Notes: a model not told the origin generated them from the sequence alone. A DNA stretch of 62,837 nt from DATIRA01 sp964553405 (GCA_964553405.1 CAZKLS010000005.1:1-62837), one strand, 5' to 3'. Positions 16,621 through 26,287 are shown, counted from the stretch's first letter. A program made the numbers and translations.

Positions 16621-18474
16621 GTGAAGCCCCACCACGCAACAGCAGGGCCCGTCGCCCACCCCAGGGCCGGCCAGTCGATGACCGGCGCGGAGATCATCGT
16701 CCAGGTGCTGGCCGACGAGGGCGTCGACACGATTTTCGGCTACAGCGGCGGCGCGATCCTGCCGACCTACGACGCGGTCTTCCGCTACAACCTCGAGCAT
16801 GCGTCGCCCGACGGCTCGAGCCCGATGCCGCTGATCGTGCCGGCCAACGAGCAGGGCGCCGGGTTCATGGCGGCGGGCTATGCGCGCGCGAGCGGGCGGG
16901 TCGGGGTCTGTATGGTCACCTCGGGCCCCGGCGCCACCAATACCGTGACGCCGGTGCGTGACTGCGCCGCGGACTCCGTGCCGATCGTGGTGATCTGCGG
17001 GCAGGTGCCCACCGCGGCGATCGGCACCGACGCCTTCCAGGAGGCGCCGGTCGCCAACATCATGGGGTCCGTCGCGAAGCACTGCTTCCTGGTCACCGAT
17101 CCCGAGCGCCTCGAAGCCACGGTACGCACGGCCTTCGAGATCGCGCGCACCGGCCGGCCCGGGCCGGTCGTGATCGACGTGCCCAAGGACGTGCAGAACT
17201 GGCAGGGCCGCTTCCAGGGCACCGGCAACCTGCCGGTGCGCGGCTACCGGCAACGCATGTCGGGCCTGAACCAGAACGCGCTCGAGGACGAGGAGTGCGC
17301 GGCATTCCTGAAGATGCTCGGCGAGTCGAAGCGGCCGCTGATCTACGCCGGCGGCGGCGTGATCCACGCCGGCGCGGCGCGGGAGCTGCGGGCGTTCTCC
17401 GGCGAGCTCGGCATTCCGGTCGTCACCACGCTGATGGGGATCGGTGCCGTCGATACGCGCGATGCGCTCTCGATGCAGATGCTCGGCATGCATGGCACCG
17501 CATTCGCGAACTACGCCGTGGACGACTGCGACTTCCTGATCGCGCTCGGCGCGAGGTTCGACGACCGTGTCGCCGCGGTTCCGGCGCGCTTCGCGAAGAG
17601 CGCGAAGCGCATCGCGCACATCGACGTGGACGCCTCGGAGATCAACAAGGTCAAGCGCGTGCAGTGGAGCCACGTGGGACTGCTGCCGCCTGCGCTGACC
17701 GCGCTGCTCGAGCATGCGCGCGGCACCGGCTTCAGCCGCGACTGGTCGGACTGGCACCGTCACCTCGGCGAGCTGAAGAAGACCCACGCGATGAACTACG
17801 ACCGGGAAAGCCCGCTGATCCAGCCGCATTACCTGGTCGAGCAGATCAACCGCCTGACGCGCGGAGAGGCCATCATCTCGACCGGTGTCGGGCAGCACCA
17901 GATGTGGGCGGCGCAGTACTTCGACTTCAGCGAGCCGCGGCTGTGGCTCACCTCGGGCAGCATGGGCACGATGGGCTTCGGGCTACCGGCCGCGATCGGT
18001 GCCCAGTTCGCCCGGCGCGAGCGGCTCGTGATCGACATCGACGGCGACGCGAGCATGCGCATGAACCTCGGCGAGCTCGAGACGGTGACCACCTACGACC
18101 TGCCGATCAAGGTCGTGGTGCTGAACAACTTCGGCGACGGCATGGTCAAGCAGTGGCAGCGGCTGTTCTTCAAGGGCCGGCTGTCCGCCAGCGACAAGTC
18201 GCTGCACAAGAAGGACTTCGTCAAGGCGGCCGAGGCCGATGGCTTCCGCTGGGCGCGCCGGCTCGATCGCAAGGAGGACGTGCCGGGCACGGTGCAGGAG
18301 TTCATCGACTTCGACGGGCCCGCGTTCCTCGAGGTGATCATCGATCCGGACGCGAGCGTCTATCCGATGGTCGGTCCCGGGCAGTCCTATGACGAGATGA
18401 TCACCGGCGAGTTCATTCCCTCGCGGAAGGCACAGGACGGGCCGAAGGAACTCGATACCTCCGAGATGTTCTGA
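16621..18474 (+). CDS. ilvB: Acetolactate synthase large (catalytic) subunit
   Basis: The ThDP-dependent catalytic subunit for the first shared step of isoleucine/valine synthesis. 617 residues: PYR domain (catalytic Glu in NEQGAGFMAAGYARA), central FAD-type domain (ARFDDRVAAVPARF) and PP domain with the ThDP motif DGDASMRMN. Several segments (SGGAILPTYDAV, QVPTAAIGTDAFQEA, SMQMLGMHG) resemble the fungal/mitochondrial type as much as enteric IlvB/I/G. The GTG at 16621 is chosen because GGAGG lies eight bases upstream; the ATG at 16678 is the alternative. It is head-to-head with ilvH. Confidence 0.93.
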   Translation: MKPHHATAGPVAHPRAGQSMTGAEIIVQVLADEGVDTIFGYSGGAILPTYDAVFRYNLEHASPDGSSPMPLIVPANEQGAGFMAAGYARASGRVGVCMVTSGPGATNTVTPVRDCAADSVPIVVICGQVPTAAIGTDAFQEAPVANIMGSVAKHCFLVTDPERLEATVRTAFEIARTGRPGPVVIDVPKDVQNWQGRFQGTGNLPVRGYRQRMSGLNQNALEDEECAAFLKMLGESKRPLIYAGGGVIHAGAARELRAFSGELGIPVVTTLMGIGAVDTRDALSMQMLGMHGTAFANYAVDDCDFLIALGARFDDRVAAVPARFAKSAKRIAHIDVDASEINKVKRVQWSHVGLLPPALTALLEHARGTGFSRDWSDWHRHLGELKKTHAMNYDRESPLIQPHYLVEQINRLTRGEAIISTGVGQHQMWAAQYFDFSEPRLWLTSGSMGTMGFGLPAAIGAQFARRERLVIDIDGDASMRMNLGELETVTTYDLPIKVVVLNNFGDGMVKQWQRLFFKGRLSASDKSLHKKDFVKAAEADGFRWARRLDRKEDVPGTVQEFIDFDGPAFLEVIIDPDASVYPMVGPGQSYDEMITGEFIPSRKAQDGPKELDTSEMF

Positions 18475-18515
18475 GCGGCCTGCGCAGGCGTCCGTCACCG
18501 GGTCCGGGCGCGGCG

Positions 18516-19793
18516 ATGCAGGCGGAGCCCACGGGCGGCGGCGACGGCACTGCGCCGTCCTTCCGCGAGGCCAGCGCGTTCTGGCTGCAGCTCGGCTTCG
18601 TCTCGTTCGGGGGACCGGCCGGACAGATCGCGATCATGCATCGCGAGGTCGTCGAGCGGCGCCGCTGGCTCTCGGAGCGCGAATTCAGCGACGCGCTCAA
18701 TTTCTGCATGCTGCTGCCGGGGCCGGAAGCGCTGCAGCTCGCCATCTACCTGGGCTGGCGGCTGCACGGCACCCGGGGCGGGCTGGTCGCCGGCCTCGGC
18801 TTCATCGGGCCCGCGGTCGCGATCATGCTCGCGCTCAGCTTCGCCTACGTCCGCTTCGGCGAGGTGCCTTCCGCGCAGGGGCTGCTGCTCGGGCTCAAGT
18901 CCGCGGTCGTCGCCATCGTGCTGGTGGCCGTCTGGCGGATCGGGCGCCGTGCGCTCGGCAGGCCCCTCTACCTGCTGCTGGCCGTCGGCGCGTTCCTCGG
19001 CATGGAAGTCCTGGACGTTCCGTTTCCCGTCATCATCCTGGCCGCCGCCGCGACGGGTGCGCTCGCTGCGCGGGGCCCGGCGACGATGCCCGCCCCGCAG
19101 CCTGGGCGGACGTCGCGAAGCGGTCGCACGTGGCGCGTGCTGGCTGGCGGAGCCGTGCTCTGGATGCTGCCGTGGCTGCTGACCGGTTCCGCTCTCGGCT
19201 TCGGTTCGCTCTGGGCGCGCAGCTACGTCTTCTTCACGCAGGCCGCGCTCGTGACCTTCGGCGGAGCCTACGCGGTGCTCGGCTACGTCACCCGGCGCCT
19301 GGTCGAGGACTTCGGCTGGCTGACGGCCGCGCAGTCGGTGGCCGGGCTCGCGCTTGCGGAGACGACGCCGGGGCCGCTGGTGATCGTGCTGCAGTTCATG
19401 GGCTTCATGGCGGGCTGGAACCACAGCGCGCCACTGCCGGCACCGGTTTCGGCCCTGCTCGCCTCGCTGCTCGCGTGCTGGGCGACCTTCCTGCCGTCGT
19501 TCGTGTTCATCTTCCTCGGTGCGCCCTACGTCGAGCGGATCGCACGCGAACCGCGGCTCGCTGGCGCACTCGCTGCCGTGACAGCGGCCGTCGTCGGCAT
19601 CATTGCAGCGCTGGCGCTGATGATCGCGCGGCTGGTGTTGCTGCCGGGCAGCGGGGCGCCCGGCATCGATCCGGTCGCGCTCGCGATCGCCGCCGCGGTG
19701 CTCGTTTTGCTGCGCTCGCAGCTGGGGCTGCCCTGGATCCTGGCGCTGGCTGCGGGCGCAGGGCTGGCCTGCCAGCTGCTCGGCCTGGCTTGA
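18516..19793 (+). CDS. chrA: Chromate transporter (CHR family), two-domain
   Basis: A 425-residue polytopic inner-membrane protein with two homologous halves. Each half has the CHR signature: FGGPAGQIAIMHREVVERRRWL with PGPEALQ in the N half, and FGGAYAVLGYV with TTPGPLV in the C half. Characterised members export chromate by proton antiport, but many homologs have unknown anion substrates. The gene follows ilvB by 41 bases in the same direction, which may only reflect crowding. No chrB regulator is adjacent. Confidence 0.92.
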   Translation: MQAEPTGGGDGTAPSFREASAFWLQLGFVSFGGPAGQIAIMHREVVERRRWLSEREFSDALNFCMLLPGPEALQLAIYLGWRLHGTRGGLVAGLGFIGPAVAIMLALSFAYVRFGEVPSAQGLLLGLKSAVVAIVLVAVWRIGRRALGRPLYLLLAVGAFLGMEVLDVPFPVIILAAAATGALAARGPATMPAPQPGRTSRSGRTWRVLAGGAVLWMLPWLLTGSALGFGSLWARSYVFFTQAALVTFGGAYAVLGYVTRRLVEDFGWLTAAQSVAGLALAETTPGPLVIVLQFMGFMAGWNHSAPLPAPVSALLASLLACWATFLPSFVFIFLGAPYVERIAREPRLAGALAAVTAAVVGIIAALALMIARLVLLPGSGAPGIDPVALAIAAAVLVLLRSQLGLPWILALAAGAGLACQLLGLA

Positions 19794-19811
19794 ACAGGAC
19801 GTAGTCGATCG

Positions 19812-20462
19812 CTACTTCGACGCCTCGAGCAGCGCGTCGATGCGCGCGGCGAAGTCCGCGTAGGGCTGCGCGCCGGAGAACTGCTCGCCGACGAACTGAC
19901 CCTCCACGAGGCGCCCGAGAACGAAGCTCGGTGTCGAGGCGATACCCTGCGCCCGGGCCAGGCTCGTGTCCTGCTCGATCGCGGCGAGCTGGTCCGGGTC
20001 GAGGCGGCAGTTCGCAAATGCGGCCCGGTCCAGTCCCAGCTGCTCGGCGAGTTCGTCGTAGGGCTCTTCGCCGAGCCGTCCCTGCAGGCGGAACAGCGAC
20101 TCCCGGTAATCCCAGTAGCGGCCCTGTTCCCCGGCGCAGCGCGAGGCGATCGCGGCCGGTATCGCGAACGGGTGGAAACTGAGCGGAAGGTCGCGCGCCG
20201 CGTAGCGCAGCTTGCCGGTGTCGACGTAGTCGCGCTTGAGCTGCGGAAAAGTCTGCAGCGCGAAGCGCGCGCAGTACGGGCACTGCAGGTCGGTGAACTC
20301 GATCAGCATCACCGGCGCATCCTGCCGGCCAAGTACGCGGTAGTCGGCCCCGGCTTGCGGCTCGCCGTCCGGCTCGGCGGGGTCGGCCGCCCGCTGCGCA
20401 GCGCAGCCGGTCAGCAGCGAGGCCGCCGCAACGATGGATGCGAGACGCCGCAATGCGTGCAT
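19812..20462 (-). CDS. DsbA-family thioredoxin-fold lipoprotein
   Basis: A 216-residue periplasmic protein with a lipobox (LLTGC, Cys19), so it is probably membrane-tethered. The thioredoxin fold carries CPYC (FTDLQCPYCARFA) near residue 60, followed by an inserted helical domain and the cis-Pro loop STPSF. DsbA/DsbG-like oxidoreductases of this DSBA-thioredoxin_4 type make or shuffle disulfides. Its substrate is unknown. It is convergent with chrA and divergent from gloA. Confidence 0.88.
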   Translation of the reverse strand: MHALRRLASIVAAASLLTGCAAQRAADPAEPDGEPQAGADYRVLGRQDAPVMLIEFTDLQCPYCARFALQTFPQLKRDYVDTGKLRYAARDLPLSFHPFAIPAAIASRCAGEQGRYWDYRESLFRLQGRLGEEPYDELAEQLGLDRAAFANCRLDPDQLAAIEQDTSLARAQGIASTPSFVLGRLVEGQFVGEQFSGAQPYADFAARIDALLEASK

Positions 20463-20586
20463 GTCGTGCTCTCAGCCGTGATCGGGGAGCGCAGGTTGCC
20501 GCCCCGCTCCGGCGCGGGCAAGCGCCGGACGCCAAATCTGCGACGGGGGATTAACATCGGGGCCGGACCGCGAAGGAGAAACCTCG

Positions 20587-21006
20587 ATGAAGTACCTGCA
20601 TACGATGGTGCGCGTGACGGACCTGGAGCGATCGCTCGCCTTCTACTGCGACGCGCTCGGGCTGCGCGAGCTGCGACGCCACGACAGCGAAAAGGGCCGG
20701 TACACGCTCGTGTTCCTCGCGGCGCCCGGCGACGACCAGGCGCAGGTGGAGCTGACCTACAACTGGGATCCGGAGCAGTACACGACCGGCCGGGCGTTCG
20801 GGCACCTGGCCTATGCGGTCGACGACGTCTATCTCGCCTGCGAGCGGCTGCAGCAACACGGCGTGACGATCAACCGGCCGCCCCGCGATGGCCGGATGGC
20901 TTTCGTCCGCTCGCCGGACGGCATCTCGATCGAGCTGCTGCAGAAGGGGGAGCCGCTGCCGCCGCGCGAGCCCTGGCTAGGCATGCCGAACACCGGCAGC
21001 TGGTGA
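20587..21006 (+). CDS. gloA: Lactoylglutathione lyase (glyoxalase I)
   Basis: A 139-residue vicinal-oxygen-chelate protein that isomerises the methylglyoxal-glutathione adduct. The metal ligands typical of GloA are in place: His5 (KYLHTMVRV), Glu near 57 (QVELTYNW), His in FGHLAYAV and Glu in ISIELLQK. ELTYNWDPEQY is characteristic of bacterial Ni-type enzymes. GAAGGAG lies upstream of the ATG. Confidence 0.95.
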   Translation: MKYLHTMVRVTDLERSLAFYCDALGLRELRRHDSEKGRYTLVFLAAPGDDQAQVELTYNWDPEQYTTGRAFGHLAYAVDDVYLACERLQQHGVTINRPPRDGRMAFVRSPDGISIELLQKGEPLPPREPWLGMPNTGSW

Positions 21007-21023
21007 GCGGTGTAACCCGGCGC

Positions 21024-22061
21024 TCAGAAGTCCTCGCCGACGATCCGGGGTTCCGGCTCCAGGCGAACCGAGAATCGCTCGTTGACCGAGTCCGCGACGC
21101 GCCGGGCGAGGCCGAGCAGTTCGCGGCCCGTGGCCGCGCCGTGGTTCACCAGCACCAGCGCATGCTGCCCGGAGACCCCGGCGTCACCTACACGGTAGCC
21201 GCGCCAGCCGCAGGCTTCGATCAGCCAGGCCGCCGAGAGCTTGCACTGGCCCGCGGCGGCCGGGAATACCGGCATCGCCGGATGCTCGGTGCTGAGTCGT
21301 CCGGCGAGCGATTCGGCCACGACCGGGTTCTTGAAGAAGCTGCCCGCATTGCCGACCGTCGCCGGGTCCGGGAGCTTGCGTCGCCTCAGGCGGCGCACGG
21401 CCTCGGCGACCGCCCGCGGCTCGGGTACCTCGCGGCCGACGGCCGCCAGCTCCTCACGAAGGCCCGGGTAATCGAGACGCGGTTGGTACCGGCGCGGCAG
21501 CCGGAACTCCACCGCGGTCACCACCCAGCGCCCGGGCTGTCGCCGGAACACGCTGTCCCGGTAGCCGAATCCGCAGTCGCCCCGCCCAAGCCGCCGGAAG
21601 CTTGCGGCACTGCGGTCCCAGGCCTCGACGCAGTCGATGAACCCGCTGACCTCGACGCCGTAGGCGCCGATGTTCTGGATCGGCGCGGCGCCGACCAGGC
21701 CCGGAATTAACGCCAGGTTCTCGAGCCCGGAGAATCCCAGCGCCAGCGTCCGATCGACCAGCTCGTCCCAGACGAGCCCGGCTTCGGCCCGCAGCAGGCC
21801 GCCGTCGGCGTCCTGTTCGAGCACCTGCAGCGCAGCGAAGCCCGGCCTGAGCACGAGTCCGGGGAAATCCGCGGCGAACAGCACGTTGCTGCCCTGGCCG
21901 AGGACCAGGTGCGGCAGCGAGGACCCCGGCGGCGCGGCGAGCGCCGCGGGGACCGCGTCGGCCGCCGAGACCGTGGCGAGCCAGGCGGCTCTCGCGGCCA
22001 CGCGAAACGTGTTGTACGGCCGCAGCGAGACGTCTTCCCGCAGCGTATAGGCTTCGCTCAT
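21024..22061 (-). CDS. murB: UDP-N-acetylenolpyruvoylglucosamine reductase
   Basis: MurB reduces the enolpyruvyl group to make UDP-N-acetylmuramate for peptidoglycan, using NADPH and FAD. The 345-residue type I enzyme opens with LRPYNTFRV; the FAD-binding GQGSNVLF, GLENLALIPGLVGAAPIQNIGAYG and the active-site YRDSVF and GNAGSFFKNPVV blocks are all visible. Length equals that of the E. coli enzyme. It is convergent with gloA, 17 bases apart. No birA neighbour is seen. Confidence 0.97.
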   Translation of the reverse strand: MSEAYTLREDVSLRPYNTFRVAARAAWLATVSAADAVPAALAAPPGSSLPHLVLGQGSNVLFAADFPGLVLRPGFAALQVLEQDADGGLLRAEAGLVWDELVDRTLALGFSGLENLALIPGLVGAAPIQNIGAYGVEVSGFIDCVEAWDRSAASFRRLGRGDCGFGYRDSVFRRQPGRWVVTAVEFRLPRRYQPRLDYPGLREELAAVGREVPEPRAVAEAVRRLRRRKLPDPATVGNAGSFFKNPVVAESLAGRLSTEHPAMPVFPAAAGQCKLSAAWLIEACGWRGYRVGDAGVSGQHALVLVNHGAATGRELLGLARRVADSVNERFSVRLEPEPRIVGEDF

Positions 22062-22208
22062 TGGGCTTCTGGCTCGGCGGCCCGGAGGCGCAGCACGCTA
22101 AGACAGTGTGCGGCAGTGATCAAGTGGAGCGCCCGGCGAAGGCGGCGACCGCGAGCTTCGGGCACACTGGTGGAACCGCCTCGATGCAGGCCAGGATGAG
22201 GTCGCCGG

Positions 22209-23255
22209 ATGAACGCTGAGAACCCATCACCCACCCAGGTGGCCGGGCTGGACGAGGCCCGGCGTTTCCTCGCCGAGCACCCGGACATAGAGGCCGTGCA
22301 ACTCGTCATCGCCGACCTGAACGGCGTCGGCCGCGGCAAGAACATCGCGCGCAGCGAACTCGANNNNNNNNNNNNNNNNNNNNNNNNNNNNNNNNNNNNN
22401 NNNNNNNNNNNNNNNNNNNNNNNNNNNNNNNNNNNNNNNNNNNNNNNNNNNNNNNNNNNNNNNTCGGTCGCGAAGGTCCAGCAGCTGCCGCTGCGGACGC
22501 TGATGACCGAATACGCCCCCGGGCAGTTCGAGATCACGCTCGAGCACCGGGCCGATGCGCTCAGGGCGGCCGACGAGGCGATGATGTTCAAGCGGGCCGT
22601 CAAGGGCGTGGCAGCCCGGCACGGCTGCGTGGCCTGCTTCATGGCGAAGCCGTTCGAGAACAGTGCCGGCACCGGCATGCACCTGCACGCGAGCCTGGCG
22701 GATGCCGACGGCCGCAACGTCTTCGCCGCCGAGGACCCGGCCGGCACCGAGCTGCTGCGGCACGCGATCGGCGGACTGCGCGAGACCATGGCCGAGTCGA
22801 TGCTGTTGTTCGCGCCGCATGCGAACTCCTACCGGCGCTTCCGCAAGATGAGTTACGCGCCGGTGAGCACGCGCTGGGGCATCAACAACCGCACCGTGAG
22901 CCTGCGCGTCCCGGCAGGGCCCCCGACCAGCCGCCACCTCGAGCATCGGGCGCCCGGCGCGGACGCAAACCCCTATCTGGTGGCCGCCGTGGTGCTGGCT
23001 GGCATGCTCGAGGGGATCGAGCGCGGCATCGATCCCGGGCCGCCGGTCACCGGCAACGGTTACGAGCGCGTGGCGGTCGATCTGCCGACGCGCTGGCACG
23101 AGTCGCTGGCGCGCGCTGCGGATTCCCGCTTCCTGCGCGACGCGCTCGGCGCGGAATTCCTGAGAGTGCTGCTCGCGGTGAAGCGCCAGGAGTTCGAGAA
23201 GTTCACTGCGCTGGTGAGCAACCGCGACTACGAGTGGTACCTCGACACCGTGTGA
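22209..23255 (+). CDS. Glutamine synthetase-family enzyme (interrupted by assembly gap)
   Basis: The visible parts are an N-terminal beta-grasp piece (VIADLNGVGRGKNIARSEL) and most of the catalytic domain: SEYGPG-like TEYAPGQFEI, MAKPF, GTGMHLHASL, ANSYRR and RVP-HLEHRAPGADANPYL. The sequence is closest to the PuuA/gamma-glutamylpolyamine synthetase branch rather than GlnA, which may favour amines over ammonia. About 135 residues expected between the two pieces are missing and replaced by 100 N, so the real gene is longer than drawn. It is divergent from murB. Confidence 0.82.
   Translation: MNAENPSPTQVAGLDEARRFLAEHPDIEAVQLVIADLNGVGRGKNIARSELXXXXXXXXXXXXXXXXXXXXXXXXXXXXXXXXXXSVAKVQQLPLRTLMTEYAPGQFEITLEHRADALRAADEAMMFKRAVKGVAARHGCVACFMAKPFENSAGTGMHLHASLADADGRNVFAAEDPAGTELLRHAIGGLRETMAESMLLFAPHANSYRRFRKMSYAPVSTRWGINNRTVSLRVPAGPPTSRHLEHRAPGADANPYLVAAVVLAGMLEGIERGIDPGPPVTGNGYERVAVDLPTRWHESLARAADSRFLRDALGAEFLRVLLAVKRQEFEKFTALVSNRDYEWYLDTV
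22364..22463. other. Assembly gap (100 N) inside the glutamine synthetase gene
   Basis: Exactly 100 N, a placeholder length. Comparison with the normal glutamine-synthetase domain implies roughly 400 missing bases here. Confidence 0.95.
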
Positions 23256-23467
23256 GCGGTGCGACATAAGACGCGCGGCCGGTCCAGCGAGCATTAAGTC
23301 AGGTAAATGCAGGGTTTTGTGAGAGTTCAATCAACGTGGCCGGAGGGTGCTTCGAGGAAAATCTCCGCGCCAAAGTTCTCCAGTACCCGAGGTCACCCGC
23401 CGTGCCACGTCCAGCTCATCGCACCGCAGCGCGCAACGCCACAGTATCCAGCCGGAGGTCGTTCCCA

Positions 23468-24154
23468 GTGACTGTTCACCTGCGCAGGATGTACGTCGAT
23501 TGCCGCTTCGGTCAGCTGCACCTGCACACGGCGTTCCCCTCGAGCGGGGGCTTCGACGAGCTGGCGCCGCTGGTCTGCGTACCCTCGGCTCCGGGCTCGG
23601 GGCGGGCGTTCCGTCCGCTGCTGGCCGACCTGGGCAAGGACCGCAGCGTCTATGCGCTCGACCTGCCGGGCTGCGGAGAGTCGGACGCACCCGACAAGGC
23701 GCCGGGCATCACTGACTACGCCGCGGCGATGGTGGACCTGCTCGACACCTTGAGGCTGCGCCAGGTCGACGTGCTCGGCTACCACGCCGGTTCTTTCGCC
23801 GCGATCGAGTTCGCACTCGCCCGGCCGCAGCAGGTGCGCAGGCTCGTGCTGGTGGGCGTTCCGGTGCTGGACGCGAAACAGCGGGAATCCGCCCATGCGC
23901 GGCCGTTGCCGGCAGGGCCGGCGCGGGACATCGCGCAGGCCGCGACGGCCTATCCGGCCGGGGAACGCCTGCCGCTGGTTCAGCAGCCGGTGCTGGTGCT
24001 GCGCCCCCGTGACGAACTCTGGGACGCGACCGCGCGCAGCGACGCACTGCTGCACGAGGCGCAGCGCGTCGACCTTCCGGAAGGCGAGTCGGCACTCGGC
24101 CTGCAGGGCAGCGCCAACGTGGTCCTCTACACCCGCGACTTCCTGGACCGCTGA
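23468..24154 (+). CDS. Alpha/beta-hydrolase-fold protein lacking the nucleophile serine
   Basis: A 228-residue alpha/beta-hydrolase-like protein: LDLPGCGESDAP is the strand/helix before the lid and VDVLGYHAGSFAAIEFA is the nucleophile elbow. The elbow reads GYHAGS, so the canonical Ser of GxSxG is His, and no clear catalytic His is seen near the C-terminus. It may be a non-enzymatic member or use another mechanism. The GTG at 23468 is preferred because GGAGG lies nine bases upstream; an ATG seven codons later is possible. Confidence 0.7.
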   Translation: MTVHLRRMYVDCRFGQLHLHTAFPSSGGFDELAPLVCVPSAPGSGRAFRPLLADLGKDRSVYALDLPGCGESDAPDKAPGITDYAAAMVDLLDTLRLRQVDVLGYHAGSFAAIEFALARPQQVRRLVLVGVPVLDAKQRESAHARPLPAGPARDIAQAATAYPAGERLPLVQQPVLVLRPRDELWDATARSDALLHEAQRVDLPEGESALGLQGSANVVLYTRDFLDR

Positions 24155-24208
24155 GCGGCGACCGGGAATGCCTGCGCGGCGGCCAGCGCCAGGCGCTGCC
24201 GCACCGGC

Positions 24209-24640
24209 TCAGGCCAGCCGGTACCACGCATACGCGCAGAGCAGTCCGACCGCGACGCAACTGACCAGCCAGTCGACCGCGTGCACGCGGATGGAGCGTC
24301 GCGGCAGCTGAACGCGCAGACCCAGCGTGGCCAGCGCCGGCAGCGCTGCGCCGGCCCAGCACAGCAGGCCGAACAGCAGGCCGACCAGCGGCCAGGGCGC
24401 GCGCAGCACCGCGATCAGGCCCCAGCCCAGCCAGAACAGAAATCCCAGCGCCGCGCCGGAAGCGGCGCGCAGCAGCGCGCCTGCCGCGAGTCGCGGCAGG
24501 TTTTCGTCGTGCCACCGGGACGGATGCTCGGCCGCTCCGGCGGCCAGCCACGGCGATGAAACCAGCCCGCTCCACAGGACGCCGAACAGCCCCCCGCTGA
24601 GGCCTGCGAGCACGCTCATCAGTAGTTCGATTCGGGGCAC
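24209..24640 (-). CDS. Small polytopic membrane protein, unknown function
   Basis: 143 residues with about four hydrophobic segments (near 6-27, 50-75, 80-105 and 120-142). No family is recognised. The GTG at 24640 has a close AGGA; the ATG at 24619 is an alternative. It lies between a hydrolase (convergent) and ilvA (divergent). Confidence 0.6.
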   Translation of the reverse strand: MPRIELLMSVLAGLSGGLFGVLWSGLVSSPWLAAGAAEHPSRWHDENLPRLAAGALLRAASGAALGFLFWLGWGLIAVLRAPWPLVGLLFGLLCWAGAALPALATLGLRVQLPRRSIRVHAVDWLVSCVAVGLLCAYAWYRLA

Positions 24641-24763
24641 GGTCCTGGCGGCGAGTGCTTCGCGGGCGGGCGGGAATTATGCGGTCCGCGCCGGCAAAAC
24701 AGAAGCGACGCGCCCGGACCGGCCGCCTGTATTCCTGCTAACTTAGCCGCCGGTACCCGCGGA

Positions 24764-26287
24764 ATGACCATGCAAGAAAGCTATATCGAACGGATCCTGA
24801 AAGCCCGTGTCTACGAGGTCGCGATCGAATCGCCGCTCGAGGAAGCGCCGCGGCTGTCCCGTCGGCTGAACAACCGCATCCTGTTCAAGCGCGAGGACCT
24901 GCAGCCGGTCTTCTCGTTCAAGCTGCGCGGCGCGTACAACAAGATCGCGCACCTGTCGGACACGGTGGCGAGACGGGGCGTGATCTGCGCCTCCGCCGGC
25001 AACCACGCGCAGGGCGTGGCGCTGGCGGGCAGGCGGCGTGGCATACCGGCGATCATCGTGATGCCGCAGACGACGCCGAGCATCAAGGTGCAGGCGGTGC
25101 TCGACCTTGGTGGCGAGGTGGTGCTGCACGGCGACGACTTCGACCACGCCTACGACCATGCCGTCGAGCTCGCGCGGGAGCGGAACCTGACGCTGATCCA
25201 TCCCTTCGACGATCCGGACGTGATCGCGGGTCAGGGCACGATCGGCATGGAGATCCTGCGTCAGCACCCGGGAGCGATCGACGCGATCTTCGTGCCGATC
25301 GGCGGCGGCGGCCTGATCGCCGGCATCGCGACCTACGTGAAGTCGCTCTATCCGGGCATCCGGATCGTCGGCGTCGAGCCCGAGGACGCGGCCGGCATGT
25401 ACGAGTCGCTGCAGGCCGGCAAGCGCGTGACGCTCGAGCGGGTCGGCATCTTCGCGGACGGCGTCGCGGTGCGGCGCGTCGGCGAGGAGACCTTCCGTCT
25501 CGCACGCCAGTACGTGGACGAGGTGCTGCTGGTCACCACGGACGAGATCTGCGCCGCGATCCAGGACATTTTCGAGGACAACCGCACGATCGCGGAACCG
25601 GCCGGCGCGCTCGCGGTCGCCGGCATCAAGAAGTACGTCGCGCGCGAGCAGTGCCGCGAGCGCACGCTGGTCGCGCTGAACTGCGGCGCCAACATGAACT
25701 TCGACCGGCTGCGGCACGTGGCCGAGCGGGCCGACATCGGCGCCGAGCGCGAGGCGCTGTTCGCGGTGGAGATTCCCGAGCAGCCCGGCAGCTTCCTGCG
25801 CTTCTGCAGGCTGCTCGGGCGTCGCGGCGTCACGGAGTTCAACTACCGCTACGACGATCCGGCGGCGGCGCGGATCTTCGTCGGCCTCTCGCTGCACGGC
25901 GGCCGGCGCGAGAAGGAGCAGCTGCTCGCGACGGTGGCCGCCGACGGCTACCGGGTGCTCGACATCAGCGACAACGAGATGGCCAAGCTGCACGCGCGCT
26001 ACATGGTCGGCGGGCACGCCCACGGCCTCGAGCACGAGCGGCTGTTCAGGTTCGAGTTCCCCGAGCGCCCGGGTGCGCTGCTGAAGTTCCTCGAGGCGGT
26101 CGGCTCGCAGTGGAACATCAGCCTGTTCCACTACCGCAACCACGGCTCGGACTACGGCCGCGTGCTCGCCGGCGTCCAGGTGCCGCCCGCCGACGCGGAT
26201 GAATTCTCGCGCCACCTGGGCGAGCTGCAGTACGCGTACACCGAGGAGACGCAGAATCCCGTCTACCGGATGTTCCTCAGTACCTGA
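24764..26287 (+). CDS. ilvA: Threonine dehydratase (biosynthetic)
   Basis: The PLP enzyme that deaminates threonine to 2-oxobutyrate for isoleucine synthesis. 507 residues: a catalytic fold-type II domain (1-320) with the PLP lysine in SFKLRGAYN, ASAGNHAQGVA and the phosphate loop GGGGLIAG, then two ACT-like regulatory domains (about 335-410 and 425-505; PEQPGSFLRF and PERPGALLKF). This is the long, isoleucine-inhibited form. ilvB/ilvH are 6-8 kb away, so the pathway genes are dispersed. Confidence 0.96.
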   Translation: MTMQESYIERILKARVYEVAIESPLEEAPRLSRRLNNRILFKREDLQPVFSFKLRGAYNKIAHLSDTVARRGVICASAGNHAQGVALAGRRRGIPAIIVMPQTTPSIKVQAVLDLGGEVVLHGDDFDHAYDHAVELARERNLTLIHPFDDPDVIAGQGTIGMEILRQHPGAIDAIFVPIGGGGLIAGIATYVKSLYPGIRIVGVEPEDAAGMYESLQAGKRVTLERVGIFADGVAVRRVGEETFRLARQYVDEVLLVTTDEICAAIQDIFEDNRTIAEPAGALAVAGIKKYVAREQCRERTLVALNCGANMNFDRLRHVAERADIGAEREALFAVEIPEQPGSFLRFCRLLGRRGVTEFNYRYDDPAAARIFVGLSLHGGRREKEQLLATVAADGYRVLDISDNEMAKLHARYMVGGHAHGLEHERLFRFEFPERPGALLKFLEAVGSQWNISLFHYRNHGSDYGRVLAGVQVPPADADEFSRHLGELQYAYTEETQNPVYRMFLST

